Origin: an uncultured Actinomycetes bacterium
GTDB taxonomy: Bacteria > Actinomycetota > Thermoleophilia > Solirubrobacterales > Solirubrobacteraceae
Length of the DNA stretch: 21,966 bases
Reading direction: 5' to 3'
Assembly (NCBI GenBank): GCA_937888775.1
Contig: CALAQT010000152.1
Location: 1 to 21,966 of the forward strand
In this document: one piece after another, positions 16,455-21,966 of the stretch
How positions within the stretch are numbered: the stretch's first letter is position 1
Layout: each line of letters opens with the position of its first letter
The notes under the pieces: model-generated
The model's database searches: none
Told to the model about the DNA's origin: nothing
Seen by the model: the letters and a program-made list of their open reading frames with translations, nothing else
Translations under genes and position numbers: made by a program

Positions 16455-16678
16455 GCAGGCGTTCTGGCTGCGATCCCTCGCACTGCCGAGGTTGGATTCA
16501 TCGAGGGCCTTGACCCGCTCGACGGCCTCGAAGCGACCAAGTGTATCGCGACGAGCTCGTCGCCGTAGTCGCAAAAGGACACCGGTGGGGTCGGCGACAC
16601 AGCGTCAACGCCCGAGAACTCGCGTCCGAGCCATATCTACGGCGCCTCGCGGTGGGCGGCGGTAACCTGGGGCAGTGA
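16455..16678 (+). pseudogene. LysR-family substrate-binding domain fragment, frameshifted
   Basis: One frame reads AEVGFIEGLDPLDGLEATK. At ~16541 the match moves to another frame, VYRDELVAVVAKGHRWGRR then SVNARELASEPYL, ending at TGA 16676-16678. Together this is a typical stretch of a LysR effector-binding domain (G-E-V-x-L-G-F-I-E-G, then DELVLVVPxGHPxA, then LAxEPxL). A single missing base near 16541 would explain the shift. No helix-turn-helix and no C-terminal half are present. Bases 16336-16455 show nothing identifiable. The last codons overlap the GTG of the methyltransferase gene. Confidence 0.6.
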
Positions 16679-17358
16679 GCCGTTTGGTCGGATCCGCGGC
16701 GGCGAGATACGCCGAGGACAACACGAGTCCGTTCGATGGACCACTCGCCGCCGCTGCCGCGTGGACGCAGGGCAACACGCCCTCGCCCGGGATGATGAGC
16801 GGGCTCGCGGAGGCGAGATTGCTGGAGGCGTTGATCGTTGTCGCCGGCGCGCGTCACGTGCTGGAGATCGGAACCTTCACCGGGGTCGGCGCGCTGACGA
16901 TGGCGGCGGCTTTGCCTGCTGACGGCCGCGTCACGACCCTCGAGGTCGATCAGGACATCGCGGCCGTCGCGCGCCGCCACATCGACGCTGGTCCAAACGG
17001 GGACCGCATCGAGCTGATCGTGGGTGACGCGCTAGAGACGATCGCGAGTCTCGAAGGCCCGTTCGACCTGGTCTACATCGACGCGTGGAAGGCCGACTAT
17101 CCCGCGTACTACGACGCCGTCCTCCCCAAGCTCGCCGAGCGGGGCGTGGTCGTCGCCGACAACCTGTTCCGCGACGGAGCCGCGCTCGACCCGACCGCCG
17201 AGGACGGGGGCACAATCGGGATCCGGGAGTTCGCTCGCCGAGTCCAGCAGGACGAGCGGGTGCACAATGTGCTACTGACGATCGGCGACGGAGTGATGCT
17301 TGCCTGGCGCCGTACGGCGGGCGAGCGGTCGCTGGAGCGTCTGGCGCAGACGCGCTGA
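16675..17358 (+). CDS. Class I SAM-dependent O-methyltransferase (caffeoyl-CoA-OMT type)
   Basis: The 227-residue enzyme matches methyltransferase family 3. The SAM-binding motif I is VLEIGTFTGVGALTMA, followed by the acidic end of strand beta2, VTTLEVDQD. YIDAWKADYPAYYD supplies the catalytic/metal-binding Asp and the Lys, and VVADNLFRDG carries the second metal-site Asp-Asn. The family moves a methyl group from SAM to a catechol-like hydroxyl with a divalent cation; the substrate here is unknown. TAACCT (16663-16668), 6 bases before the GTG, and the absence of a Shine-Dalgarno site suggest a leaderless transcript. It is convergent with the flavin oxidase gene. Length is normal (~220 residues), and the gene appears intact. 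Confidence 0.85.
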   Translation: MSRLVGSAAARYAEDNTSPFDGPLAAAAAWTQGNTPSPGMMSGLAEARLLEALIVVAGARHVLEIGTFTGVGALTMAAALPADGRVTTLEVDQDIAAVARRHIDAGPNGDRIELIVGDALETIASLEGPFDLVYIDAWKADYPAYYDAVLPKLAERGVVVADNLFRDGAALDPTAEDGGTIGIREFARRVQQDERVHNVLLTIGDGVMLAWRRTAGERSLERLAQTR

Positions 17359-17644
17359 AGCTAAACATTGTCGGCAGGCCTCATGGTAGACCGGGTGCTG
17401 CGCGCGAATCCGGCTCCGTAGCGCTCCTCGGGGTTGTTGTGGGATTGCCCGGATATTGGCCGGCCACGCTGTGCAGGACAGCGAGACGGGGTCCTTCAGC
17501 TCCGACGGGACCTTGCGCTCGTGGTTGTTCTGTGCAGGGAAGCCCCCGCGGGGCGTACGTAACTCGGGACGTGGCAAGGGTGGCTGGACCCGCGCGCTCG
17601 GACGCCACGGTTCTGTTTGATGTGACTGACCGCGGCCGGGCGCT
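17359..17644. other. Convergent intergenic region with no supported gene
   Basis: These 286 bases lie between the stop of the methyltransferase and the stop of the oxidase. A plus-strand segment just before 17644 reads TVLFDVTDRGRALYR, faintly like the wing of a MarR-type regulator, but it has no start and no partner helix-turn-helix. I see no clear terminator hairpin. Confidence 0.4.
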
Positions 17645-18811
17645 CTACCGCCATGCCTGCGACAAGCTGAATGCGCTGAGGTCAATGTCGCTTGCGCGCT
17701 CGGTCACCCACTGCGCCACCGACTCCCCGATCGCCGCCGAGTGCTTGAAGCCGTGCCCCGAGCAGGGCGACACGATGAACACCGCCTCATGCGCCGGGTG
17801 GCGATCGATTACAAAGCGGCTGCCGCGCGTACTGGTGTAAAGACAGGAGACCGTCCGTAGCGGATCGGCCCCCAGCCACGGGAGATGAGGCGCAACGTAG
17901 CGCTCGTACATCTCCTCGATCTCCGCCTGCGTCGCGGGGTGCTGCTCGCCGTCTGGCGTGGTCGTCTTCGCATAGGACTCGGTGGCCACCTTCACGCCGC
18001 CAGCGGGTCCATCGACAGCGGGGAAACCGTAGCACCCGACGAAGTGGGTGAAGTCCTGCTTCTCGCCCTCAAGCTCCCAGATGAAGATCGGCAAGTCCCG
18101 CAGCGCCTCGAAGCCTTCGCGGATTGGAAACCAATAGAGGAGCTGTCGGTGGACGGCAAAGATGTCTCGGCCCTCCGGAAAGAGTTGAGAGATCCAGGCA
18201 CCGGCGCACAGCACCAGCTGCTGGGCTTCGTAGGTCTCGGCGTCGGTGCTAACGGTCACGCCATTGGCCGAGGCCGTCCATTCTTCAACGTGCTCGCCAA
18301 GCCGTAGCTGAGCCCCATGGCGACGGGCTAGCTCCAACTGCGCTCGGACGGCGGCTTCGGGCCGTAGGTAGCCGGCCCCAGGCTCGTAGTACCCCTCGGT
18401 CTCCCGATCGACCGCGAACATCGGGAAGCGCCGAATGACCTCAGCGCTTGAGAGGTTCTCATGGGCGATCCGGTACTGACGCGCCACCGCCCGCGTCTGG
18501 TTGAGGAACGGATCGCCGGGGTGGGCAAGGATCAGCCCACCCGATCGAGTCAGCAGCTGAGCTCCCGTCTGCTGCTCGATCTCGCGCCACAGCTCGTGCG
18601 AGCGGCGGACCAGCGGTACATAGTCGGGCCCCTCGCCAATGGCTAAGCGGGTGATTCTGGTGTCGCCGTGGGTGGAGCCATACGGATGAGGCGGCTCATA
18701 GCGGTCGATGCCGATCACAGAAACGCCTCGAGCGGCCAGCTGAAAACAGGTGGCGCTGCCCATGCCACCCAATCCGACCACGATCACATCCGCGTTGCGC
18801 AACGTGTTCAT
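17645..18811 (-). CDS. Monomeric sarcosine oxidase / N-methyl-L-tryptophan oxidase-like flavoenzyme
   Basis: The 388-residue protein is a FAD-dependent amine oxidase of the DAO family. VIVVGLGGMGSATCFQLAARG is the dinucleotide-binding G-x-G-x-x-G loop, and VIGIDRYE follows. STHGDTRITR is the conserved isoalloxazine-contact loop of MSOX/MTOX enzymes. VSCLYTSTRGSRFVID holds Cys323, matching the cysteine that links FAD covalently in monomeric sarcosine oxidase (Cys315), and SGHGFKHSAAIGE closes the active site. These enzymes oxidise N-methyl amino acids with O2, giving formaldehyde and H2O2. The length equals the family norm. ATG 18811 was chosen: it overlaps the stop of the preceding small ORF by ATGA and restores a family-like N-terminus. 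GTG 18820 and 18838 are alternatives. Exact substrate is undetermined. Confidence 0.88.
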   Translation of the reverse strand: MNTLRNADVIVVGLGGMGSATCFQLAARGVSVIGIDRYEPPHPYGSTHGDTRITRLAIGEGPDYVPLVRRSHELWREIEQQTGAQLLTRSGGLILAHPGDPFLNQTRAVARQYRIAHENLSSAEVIRRFPMFAVDRETEGYYEPGAGYLRPEAAVRAQLELARRHGAQLRLGEHVEEWTASANGVTVSTDAETYEAQQLVLCAGAWISQLFPEGRDIFAVHRQLLYWFPIREGFEALRDLPIFIWELEGEKQDFTHFVGCYGFPAVDGPAGGVKVATESYAKTTTPDGEQHPATQAEIEEMYERYVAPHLPWLGADPLRTVSCLYTSTRGSRFVIDRHPAHEAVFIVSPCSGHGFKHSAAIGESVAQWVTERASDIDLSAFSLSQAWR

Positions 18812-19029
18812 CCCCCGCACTTTGCCGGACCCAGACACCAGCCGCGGCGACCTTCCTTTGGATAACGGACGACATCCCAGTCGACGAACAGAATCTCCGA
18901 TCCTTGCTTGAGGGACAAACTGACGTCGCGCAGTTTGAGAAGCGCTACATCCATGCCGATGGGCAATCTCCCCGTGCTTCTTGGATGACTCACAACCACA
19001 GCTGGGCTGCCCCGATCGGCTTCCTGCAA
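18808..19029 (-). CDS. Small ORF between thioesterase and oxidase, unknown
   Basis: This frame gives up to 73 residues from a TTG at 19029, or 48 from the ATG at 18954. The later part, VALLKLRDVSLSLKQGSEIL then FVDWDVVRYPKEG, is varied in composition and looks protein-like, unlike most shadow frames here. It begins 16 bases after the thioesterase stop, and its TGA overlaps the oxidase ATG as ATGA, the usual sign of translational coupling. Neither candidate start has a good Shine-Dalgarno site. I do not recognise the protein; it could be a small linker gene or the remnant of a larger one. Confidence 0.45.
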   Translation of the reverse strand: MQEADRGSPAVVVSHPRSTGRLPIGMDVALLKLRDVSLSLKQGSEILFVDWDVVRYPKEGRRGWCLGPAKCGG

Positions 19030-19045
19030 CGCGAGAGGCAGATTC

Positions 19046-19876
19046 TCAGCCCTGTGGTTTGATCGGGATCAGTAAAGCCAGCTGGTGACTCTCGGCCAAG
19101 AGCTTTCCATCCGAGGACCACAGCTCCCCGTACTCTTCAATGTGGCCCTCCTGCAGATTGCGGGTCTCAAAACGAGCCAGGACAGGGCCATGAACGTCCT
19201 GCTCGGTGTTACGAAGGTAGATGGTGAGTTGCAACGTCGGGGCCGCCGCGGGCGAGGTCAGCCAGCCAAAGATCGCCGGCCACCACAGATCGCAGAGAGC
19301 ACATAGCCGAGCGGCATCGAGCGGAGCGACGTCATCGCGCAGCGCCAACCACCCCCCAGTGACCCGGTCCACGGCACCCGAGAAGATCGCCGACCCGAAG
19401 GTTGGCCGGATCTCGACCTGACTGAACAGCGGCGGCGCCCCCAGAGCGCTCCCGATGTCCACCGCTTCGACCGACCCGAAGCGCGGAGCCTCCGGAGATC
19501 CACCCGCCAGAGTCGCCTCCTGCGCGCGCGGCGCCGAACAGATAAGGGTCATCTGAGCGATAAGCCGATCTGCCTGACGCATCCGAACGTCGCAGACCGC
19601 TACCCGCTTGCCGCTGCGGAGGATCTCAACCCCGACCTCCACCGGTCCGTGACTCGGAGCCTCGAGGAACTGCACCGAGATCGTGCGCGCGACCGGCGCG
19701 TCTGAGCCGAGCTCCGCCTGTGCGGCACGGACCATGGTCGCCGCCAGAACACCGCCATTGGGTGCAGCCGGGCCATCCCAAGCACTGTCGACCACAGCCA
19801 AGTAACGCCCCTGACCAACAGGCTCGACAGCGACCGCGCCCTCGAACGGTGTCCGGGCATCAAGTTCAGCGGCCAT
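19046..19876 (-). CDS. Acyl-CoA thioesterase-like double-hotdog protein
   Basis: The 276-residue protein resembles TesB-like thioesterases with two hotdog folds. The first half contains WDGPAAPNGGVLAATMVRAA, the hotdog helix, and VARTISVQFLEAPSHGPVEV. The second half has VTGGWLALRDDVAPLDAARL, CALCDLWWPAIFGW with the likely active-site Asp, and the last strands HIEEYGELWSSDGKLLAESHQLAL. Members hydrolyse acyl-CoA esters, and the acyl chain is unknown. No signal peptide is present. ATG 19876 has no Shine-Dalgarno site, but TAGGCT lies 8 bases upstream, again suggesting a leaderless start. It is the first gene of a three-ORF minus-strand operon with the small ORF and the flavin oxidase. It diverges from the ArsR-SRPBCC gene across 214 bases. 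Confidence 0.82.
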   Translation of the reverse strand: MAAELDARTPFEGAVAVEPVGQGRYLAVVDSAWDGPAAPNGGVLAATMVRAAQAELGSDAPVARTISVQFLEAPSHGPVEVGVEILRSGKRVAVCDVRMRQADRLIAQMTLICSAPRAQEATLAGGSPEAPRFGSVEAVDIGSALGAPPLFSQVEIRPTFGSAIFSGAVDRVTGGWLALRDDVAPLDAARLCALCDLWWPAIFGWLTSPAAAPTLQLTIYLRNTEQDVHGPVLARFETRNLQEGHIEEYGELWSSDGKLLAESHQLALLIPIKPQG

Positions 19877-20054
19877 CCGAAGCCAGCCTAGACGCTTGTT
19901 TATGCTGCAACCGTACGAACGGGCGCATCTTCAGGGCGGCCGGGGGAAGCTTACGCCGCACGCTCCGAAGCCGACCCGGCAAATCACCTCGTTCCGAACC
20001 GCTAGCGCGATCGAGTATTCCTAGGACGGTGGCCGATCAGGCCGAGTGAGCCCC

Positions 20055-20084
20055 TTGACAGGTGACCATATGGTCACCTATGAT
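20055..20084 (+). promoter_or_regulatory. Promoter with operator palindrome filling the spacer
   Basis: A consensus -35 TTGACA (20055-20060) and a near-consensus -10 TATGAT (20079-20084) are separated by exactly 18 bases. Those 18 bases are a perfect palindrome, GGTGACCATATGGTCACC (20061-20078); the flanking A and T extend it to 20 bp. The GTG start codon at 20091 follows the -10 by 6 bases, so the transcript is probably leaderless. A repressor on this site would block RNA polymerase directly. The ArsR-type regulator it drives is the obvious candidate. Confidence 0.85.
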
Positions 20085-20090
20085 CCCGGC

Positions 20091-20873
20091 GTGGACATGG
20101 ACTTGGTGTTCAAGGCGCTTGCCGATCCCACGCGCAGAGGTCTGCTGGACGTGCTGTTCAAGCAGGACGGTCAGACCCTCAGCGCATTAGAGCAACGACC
20201 GGCGATGACGCGGTTCGGGGTGATGAAGCACCTGAAGGTGTTGGAGGAGGCGGGGCTCGTCGTGACGAGGCGACGTGGCCGGGAGAAGCTCCACTTCCTG
20301 AACGCGGTCCCGATCCGCCTGGTCCATGACCGGTGGGTCAGCAAGTACGCCGAACCCTGGGTCGCGACCCTGAGCGAGCTCAAAAGCGAGACGGAGGAAA
20401 ACAGCATGGAGAAGATCTTTGAGATCTACATCAAGACGACCCCAGAGCGGCTCTGGGAGGCGATCACCAGCAGCGAGATGCGCCAGAAATACAACTTTGG
20501 AGTGGGCGTCAAATCCGACTGGACTCGCGGCTCCCGTTACGAAACGGTGCACCCCGACGCGCCCGGCATCCTCAGCGAGGGCGAGAATCTGGAGGTCGAC
20601 CCCCCGCGCAGACTCGTTCAGAGTTTCACGGCGTTATGGGGCGATGACGTTAAGCGCGAGGGCACGTCCCGCGTCACGTGGGAGATCGAAGCCATCGCGG
20701 ACTCTTGCCGGTTGACCGTGACCCACGACCAGCTGCCCGAGAACGCCAACAGTGCGCTTTACGGGGGCTGGCCGATGGTCCTCTCGGGGCTGAAGACACT
20801 TCTCGAGACCGGCGAGACGCTCACCACGCCTGGGTCACTGATGTACGCCCAGGGACCCAAGTCGGCGGCTTGA
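20091..20873 (+). CDS. ArsR-family regulator fused to SRPBCC (AHSA1-like) domain
   Basis: The 260-residue protein joins two domains. Residues ~1-100 are an ArsR-type winged helix: MDLVFKALADPTRRGLLDVL, the recognition helix TRFGVMKHLKVLEEAGLV, and the wing VTRRRGREKLHFLN. Residues ~106-250 are an AHSA1-type SRPBCC ligand-binding fold: IYIKTTPERLWEAITSSEM, the ending HDQLPENANSALYGGWPMVL and the C-terminal helix LSGLKTLLETGE. In many genomes these two occur as separate neighbouring genes. Fusion puts a hydrophobic-ligand pocket on the repressor, so a small organic inducer is likely. No ArsR metal-binding motif is seen. GTG 20091 is preferred because it sits 6 bases after the -10; an in-frame ATG at 20070 lies inside the promoter palindrome. 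The VOC gene follows after 42 bases, so the two form an operon, probably autoregulated. Confidence 0.87.
   Translation: MDMDLVFKALADPTRRGLLDVLFKQDGQTLSALEQRPAMTRFGVMKHLKVLEEAGLVVTRRRGREKLHFLNAVPIRLVHDRWVSKYAEPWVATLSELKSETEENSMEKIFEIYIKTTPERLWEAITSSEMRQKYNFGVGVKSDWTRGSRYETVHPDAPGILSEGENLEVDPPRRLVQSFTALWGDDVKREGTSRVTWEIEAIADSCRLTVTHDQLPENANSALYGGWPMVLSGLKTLLETGETLTTPGSLMYAQGPKSAA
20393..20408 (+). promoter_or_regulatory. Possible internal ribosome site before the SRPBCC domain
   Basis: GGAGG (20393-20397) lies 8 bases before an in-frame ATG (20406-20408), exactly at the join between the two domains. It may allow a separate SRPBCC-only product, or be the relic of a former two-gene arrangement. 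Confidence 0.45.
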
Positions 20874-20915
20874 GGCTCATGCAAACCCAAAACCAAACCC
20901 AAGCGGAGCGCCAAG

Positions 20916-21308
20916 ATGGCTAACAGTTCCGAGCACACCAGGATCACGGACATCCGGACGGTCGGTGTGCCTGTGAGCGACCAGTGTCGCTCGCTTGACT
21001 TCTACGTCGGGAAGCTGGGTTTCGAGAAGCGCCTCGACGCCCCCTTTGGCGACGGCCGCTGGCTCGAGGTCGCACCCCATGGCGCCACGACGTCGATCGC
21101 GCTGGTTTCAGCGCCCCAAGGCGCCCCGATCGGAGTCGACACCGGCATCCGCCTCAGCACCGTTGACGCCGAGTCTGACCACGCTGCCTTGCTCGCCGAG
21201 GGCGTCGATACGGACGCTGAGATCATGCGGATGGGTGACTTCGTACCACCGATGTTTACGTTCCGCGACCCCGACGGCAACCGCCTCGTGATCGTTCAGC
21301 AAGGATGA
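20916..21308 (+). CDS. VOC-superfamily (glyoxalase/bleomycin-resistance-like) protein
   Basis: The 130-residue protein has the paired beta-alpha-beta-beta-beta VOC fold. The first module is TVGVPVSDQCRSLDFYVGKL, then GFEKR and the strand WLEVAPHG. The second module ends MFTFRDPDGNRLVIVQQ. The usual metal ligands (His/Glu at the first strand and Glu at the end) are not evident: the first strand has Val and the last reads LVIVQQ. A metal-dependent lyase or dioxygenase role is therefore less likely than binding or sequestration. GGAG lies 9 bases before the ATG. It is the second gene after the ArsR-SRPBCC regulator, a common pairing in detoxification or resistance operons. The ligand is unknown. 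Confidence 0.85.
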   Translation: MANSSEHTRITDIRTVGVPVSDQCRSLDFYVGKLGFEKRLDAPFGDGRWLEVAPHGATTSIALVSAPQGAPIGVDTGIRLSTVDAESDHAALLAEGVDTDAEIMRMGDFVPPMFTFRDPDGNRLVIVQQG

Positions 21309-21707
21309 TCGGCACAGCCAGATACAAGCAGGAATGGTCATGACATCAATGACGGAGTCCGCAACACCATGTTGAACCACCGGATTGCAGGCAAAACCGG
21401 GTGTCTCAACGACGCTCCGGCTGTGCACGATCGCGAGAGACGACGCGTTTCTGATGCTGCCGGCTTGGCCCACACCGGCAAGCGCCAGCTGCGGGTTGCT
21501 TGGAAGTCTCGCCCGCGGGCGGACTGCGGCAATAATCGACCAAGCGTTGGATTTGGCGCGCATGATGGCGTCACCACGAATTGCGGGCTCCTTTCGCGTT
21601 GGGTCGCGTTGAGGCAAGTGGGTCACAAGCGAGATGCTCACTCCGTGGCGATGGCGACGAGCCGGTCGCTTGCCGCGATCTCGGGCGTGGCAAGCTGACG
21701 GGCTCTG
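21309..21707. other. 399-base region without a supported gene
   Basis: Open frames cross this stretch on both strands (for example minus 21641 into the VOC gene, and plus 21369-21698), but they overlap one another. None has a ribosome site, a family resemblance or an unambiguous coding bias. It may contain decayed sequence ahead of the amylase fragment. Confidence 0.4.
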
Positions 21708-21926
21708 ATGCGTCTCCCGGCCCGCCCGACCGTCTATGAGATCAATACGGCAGCGTGGCTGCAGCGGCTCGGTCGCGGGCGCGGGCGCCCGCTTGAGCTG
21801 GGCGAGGTTCCGGCCTCCGAGTGGGAGGTGCTGGCGGGGCTGCCGGTCGACGCGGTGTGGCTGATGGGGGTATGGCAGCGGAGCCCCGCCGGCCGCACGG
21901 CGGCGCTAGCCCCATTTTCCGCGTAA
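21708..21926 (+). pseudogene. N-terminal fragment of an alpha-amylase-family (GH13-like) protein
   Basis: The 72 residues read RPTVYEINTAAWLQRLG, then LELGEVPASEWEVLAGLPVD, then AVWLMGVWQRSPAGRTA. This is the first beta-strand and loop of a (beta/alpha)8 amylase-like barrel as seen in actinobacterial and other 'alpha-amylase family' proteins of several hundred residues. The match stops at GRTAAL, and the frame ends at TAA 21924-21926 after a few unrelated residues. The 40 bases left in the window do not visibly resume the family sequence. The ATG at 21708 has no Shine-Dalgarno site. Truncation by deletion, insertion or frameshift is likely; the sequence past 21966 would tell. Confidence 0.6.
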
Positions 21927-21966
21927 CGATGCGGTAAGCCGGCGGCTGTCAGCGGCTCGGCTGGGT

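Noticed and set aside
17560..17700. MarR-like wing (TVLFDVTDRGRALYR) at the 3' edge of the oxidase gene
   Set aside because: Only about 15 suggestive residues, partly overlapping the oxidase coding sequence on the other strand; no helix-turn-helix upstream.
21108..21641. 177-residue minus-strand frame through the VOC gene end and the following gap
   Set aside because: Half of it is antisense to the VOC gene, competing frames exist on the plus strand, and no ribosome site or family resemblance was found.

Overview
The window is high-GC (roughly two-thirds G+C by eye) bacterial chromosome with actinobacterial-looking genes: a SARP/BTAD regulator, an NmtR-like ArsR sensor, a GH79 glycosidase, a DUF5122-type beta-propeller, and several genes that seem to start on leaderless mRNAs. 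I infer an actinomycete-phylum organism, plausibly class Thermoleophilia (Solirubrobacterales-like). The lineage is an inference from family resemblance, not a database result. I see no rRNA, tRNA, CRISPR array, transposase, integrase or phage gene.

Layout. 1-3216 (minus strand): a FUSC/aromatic-acid-exporter-like membrane protein running off the left edge, and upstream of it a secreted 13-repeat beta-propeller. 3550-4578 (plus): an orphan BtrH-N-terminal-domain protein, followed by about 900 bases with only one doubtful NTF2-like reading frame. 5477-6547 (minus): two small hypothetical genes. 6676-8250 (plus): a SARP-type regulator that has lost its ATPase domain. 8370-10197: a GH1 beta-glucosidase and a LacI-type regulator, back to back, both without their 5' ends at one shared breakpoint. 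10233-12108: a small hypothetical gene, a decayed cation-transporter relic, and a tight two-gene operon of an NmtR-like metal sensor with a His-rich CDF metal exporter. 12361-16091 (plus): a membrane-anchored GH79 enzyme and a P1B metal ATPase with a TPC motif. 16137-16678: frame-broken remains of a CoA-binding protein and a LysR substrate-binding domain. 16675-17358: an O-methyltransferase. 17645-19876 (minus): thioesterase, a small unknown ORF and a sarcosine/N-methyltryptophan-oxidase-like flavoenzyme, arranged as an operon. 20055-21308 (plus): an ArsR-SRPBCC fusion regulator with a striking operator/promoter, plus a VOC protein. 21708-21926: the first 72 residues of an alpha-amylase-family protein, then a stop.

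How it fits together. Two functional themes can be supported. One is metal efflux (sensor, CDF exporter, P1B ATPase, decayed second transporter) at 10.7-16.1 kb. The other is a self-contained ArsR-SRPBCC/VOC stress or detoxification operon at 20.0-21.3 kb. Carbohydrate genes (GH1/LacI, GH79, amylase fragment) are present, but two of these loci are broken.

The most unusual overall property is the number of broken genes: at least six of about twenty-two loci are truncated, internally deleted or frameshifted. This could be real decay, or deletions and joins introduced by assembly; read-level data would decide. The most elegant single signal is at 20055-20091: a perfect palindrome exactly fills the spacer between a consensus -35 and a near-consensus -10, upstream of an apparently leaderless GTG start.
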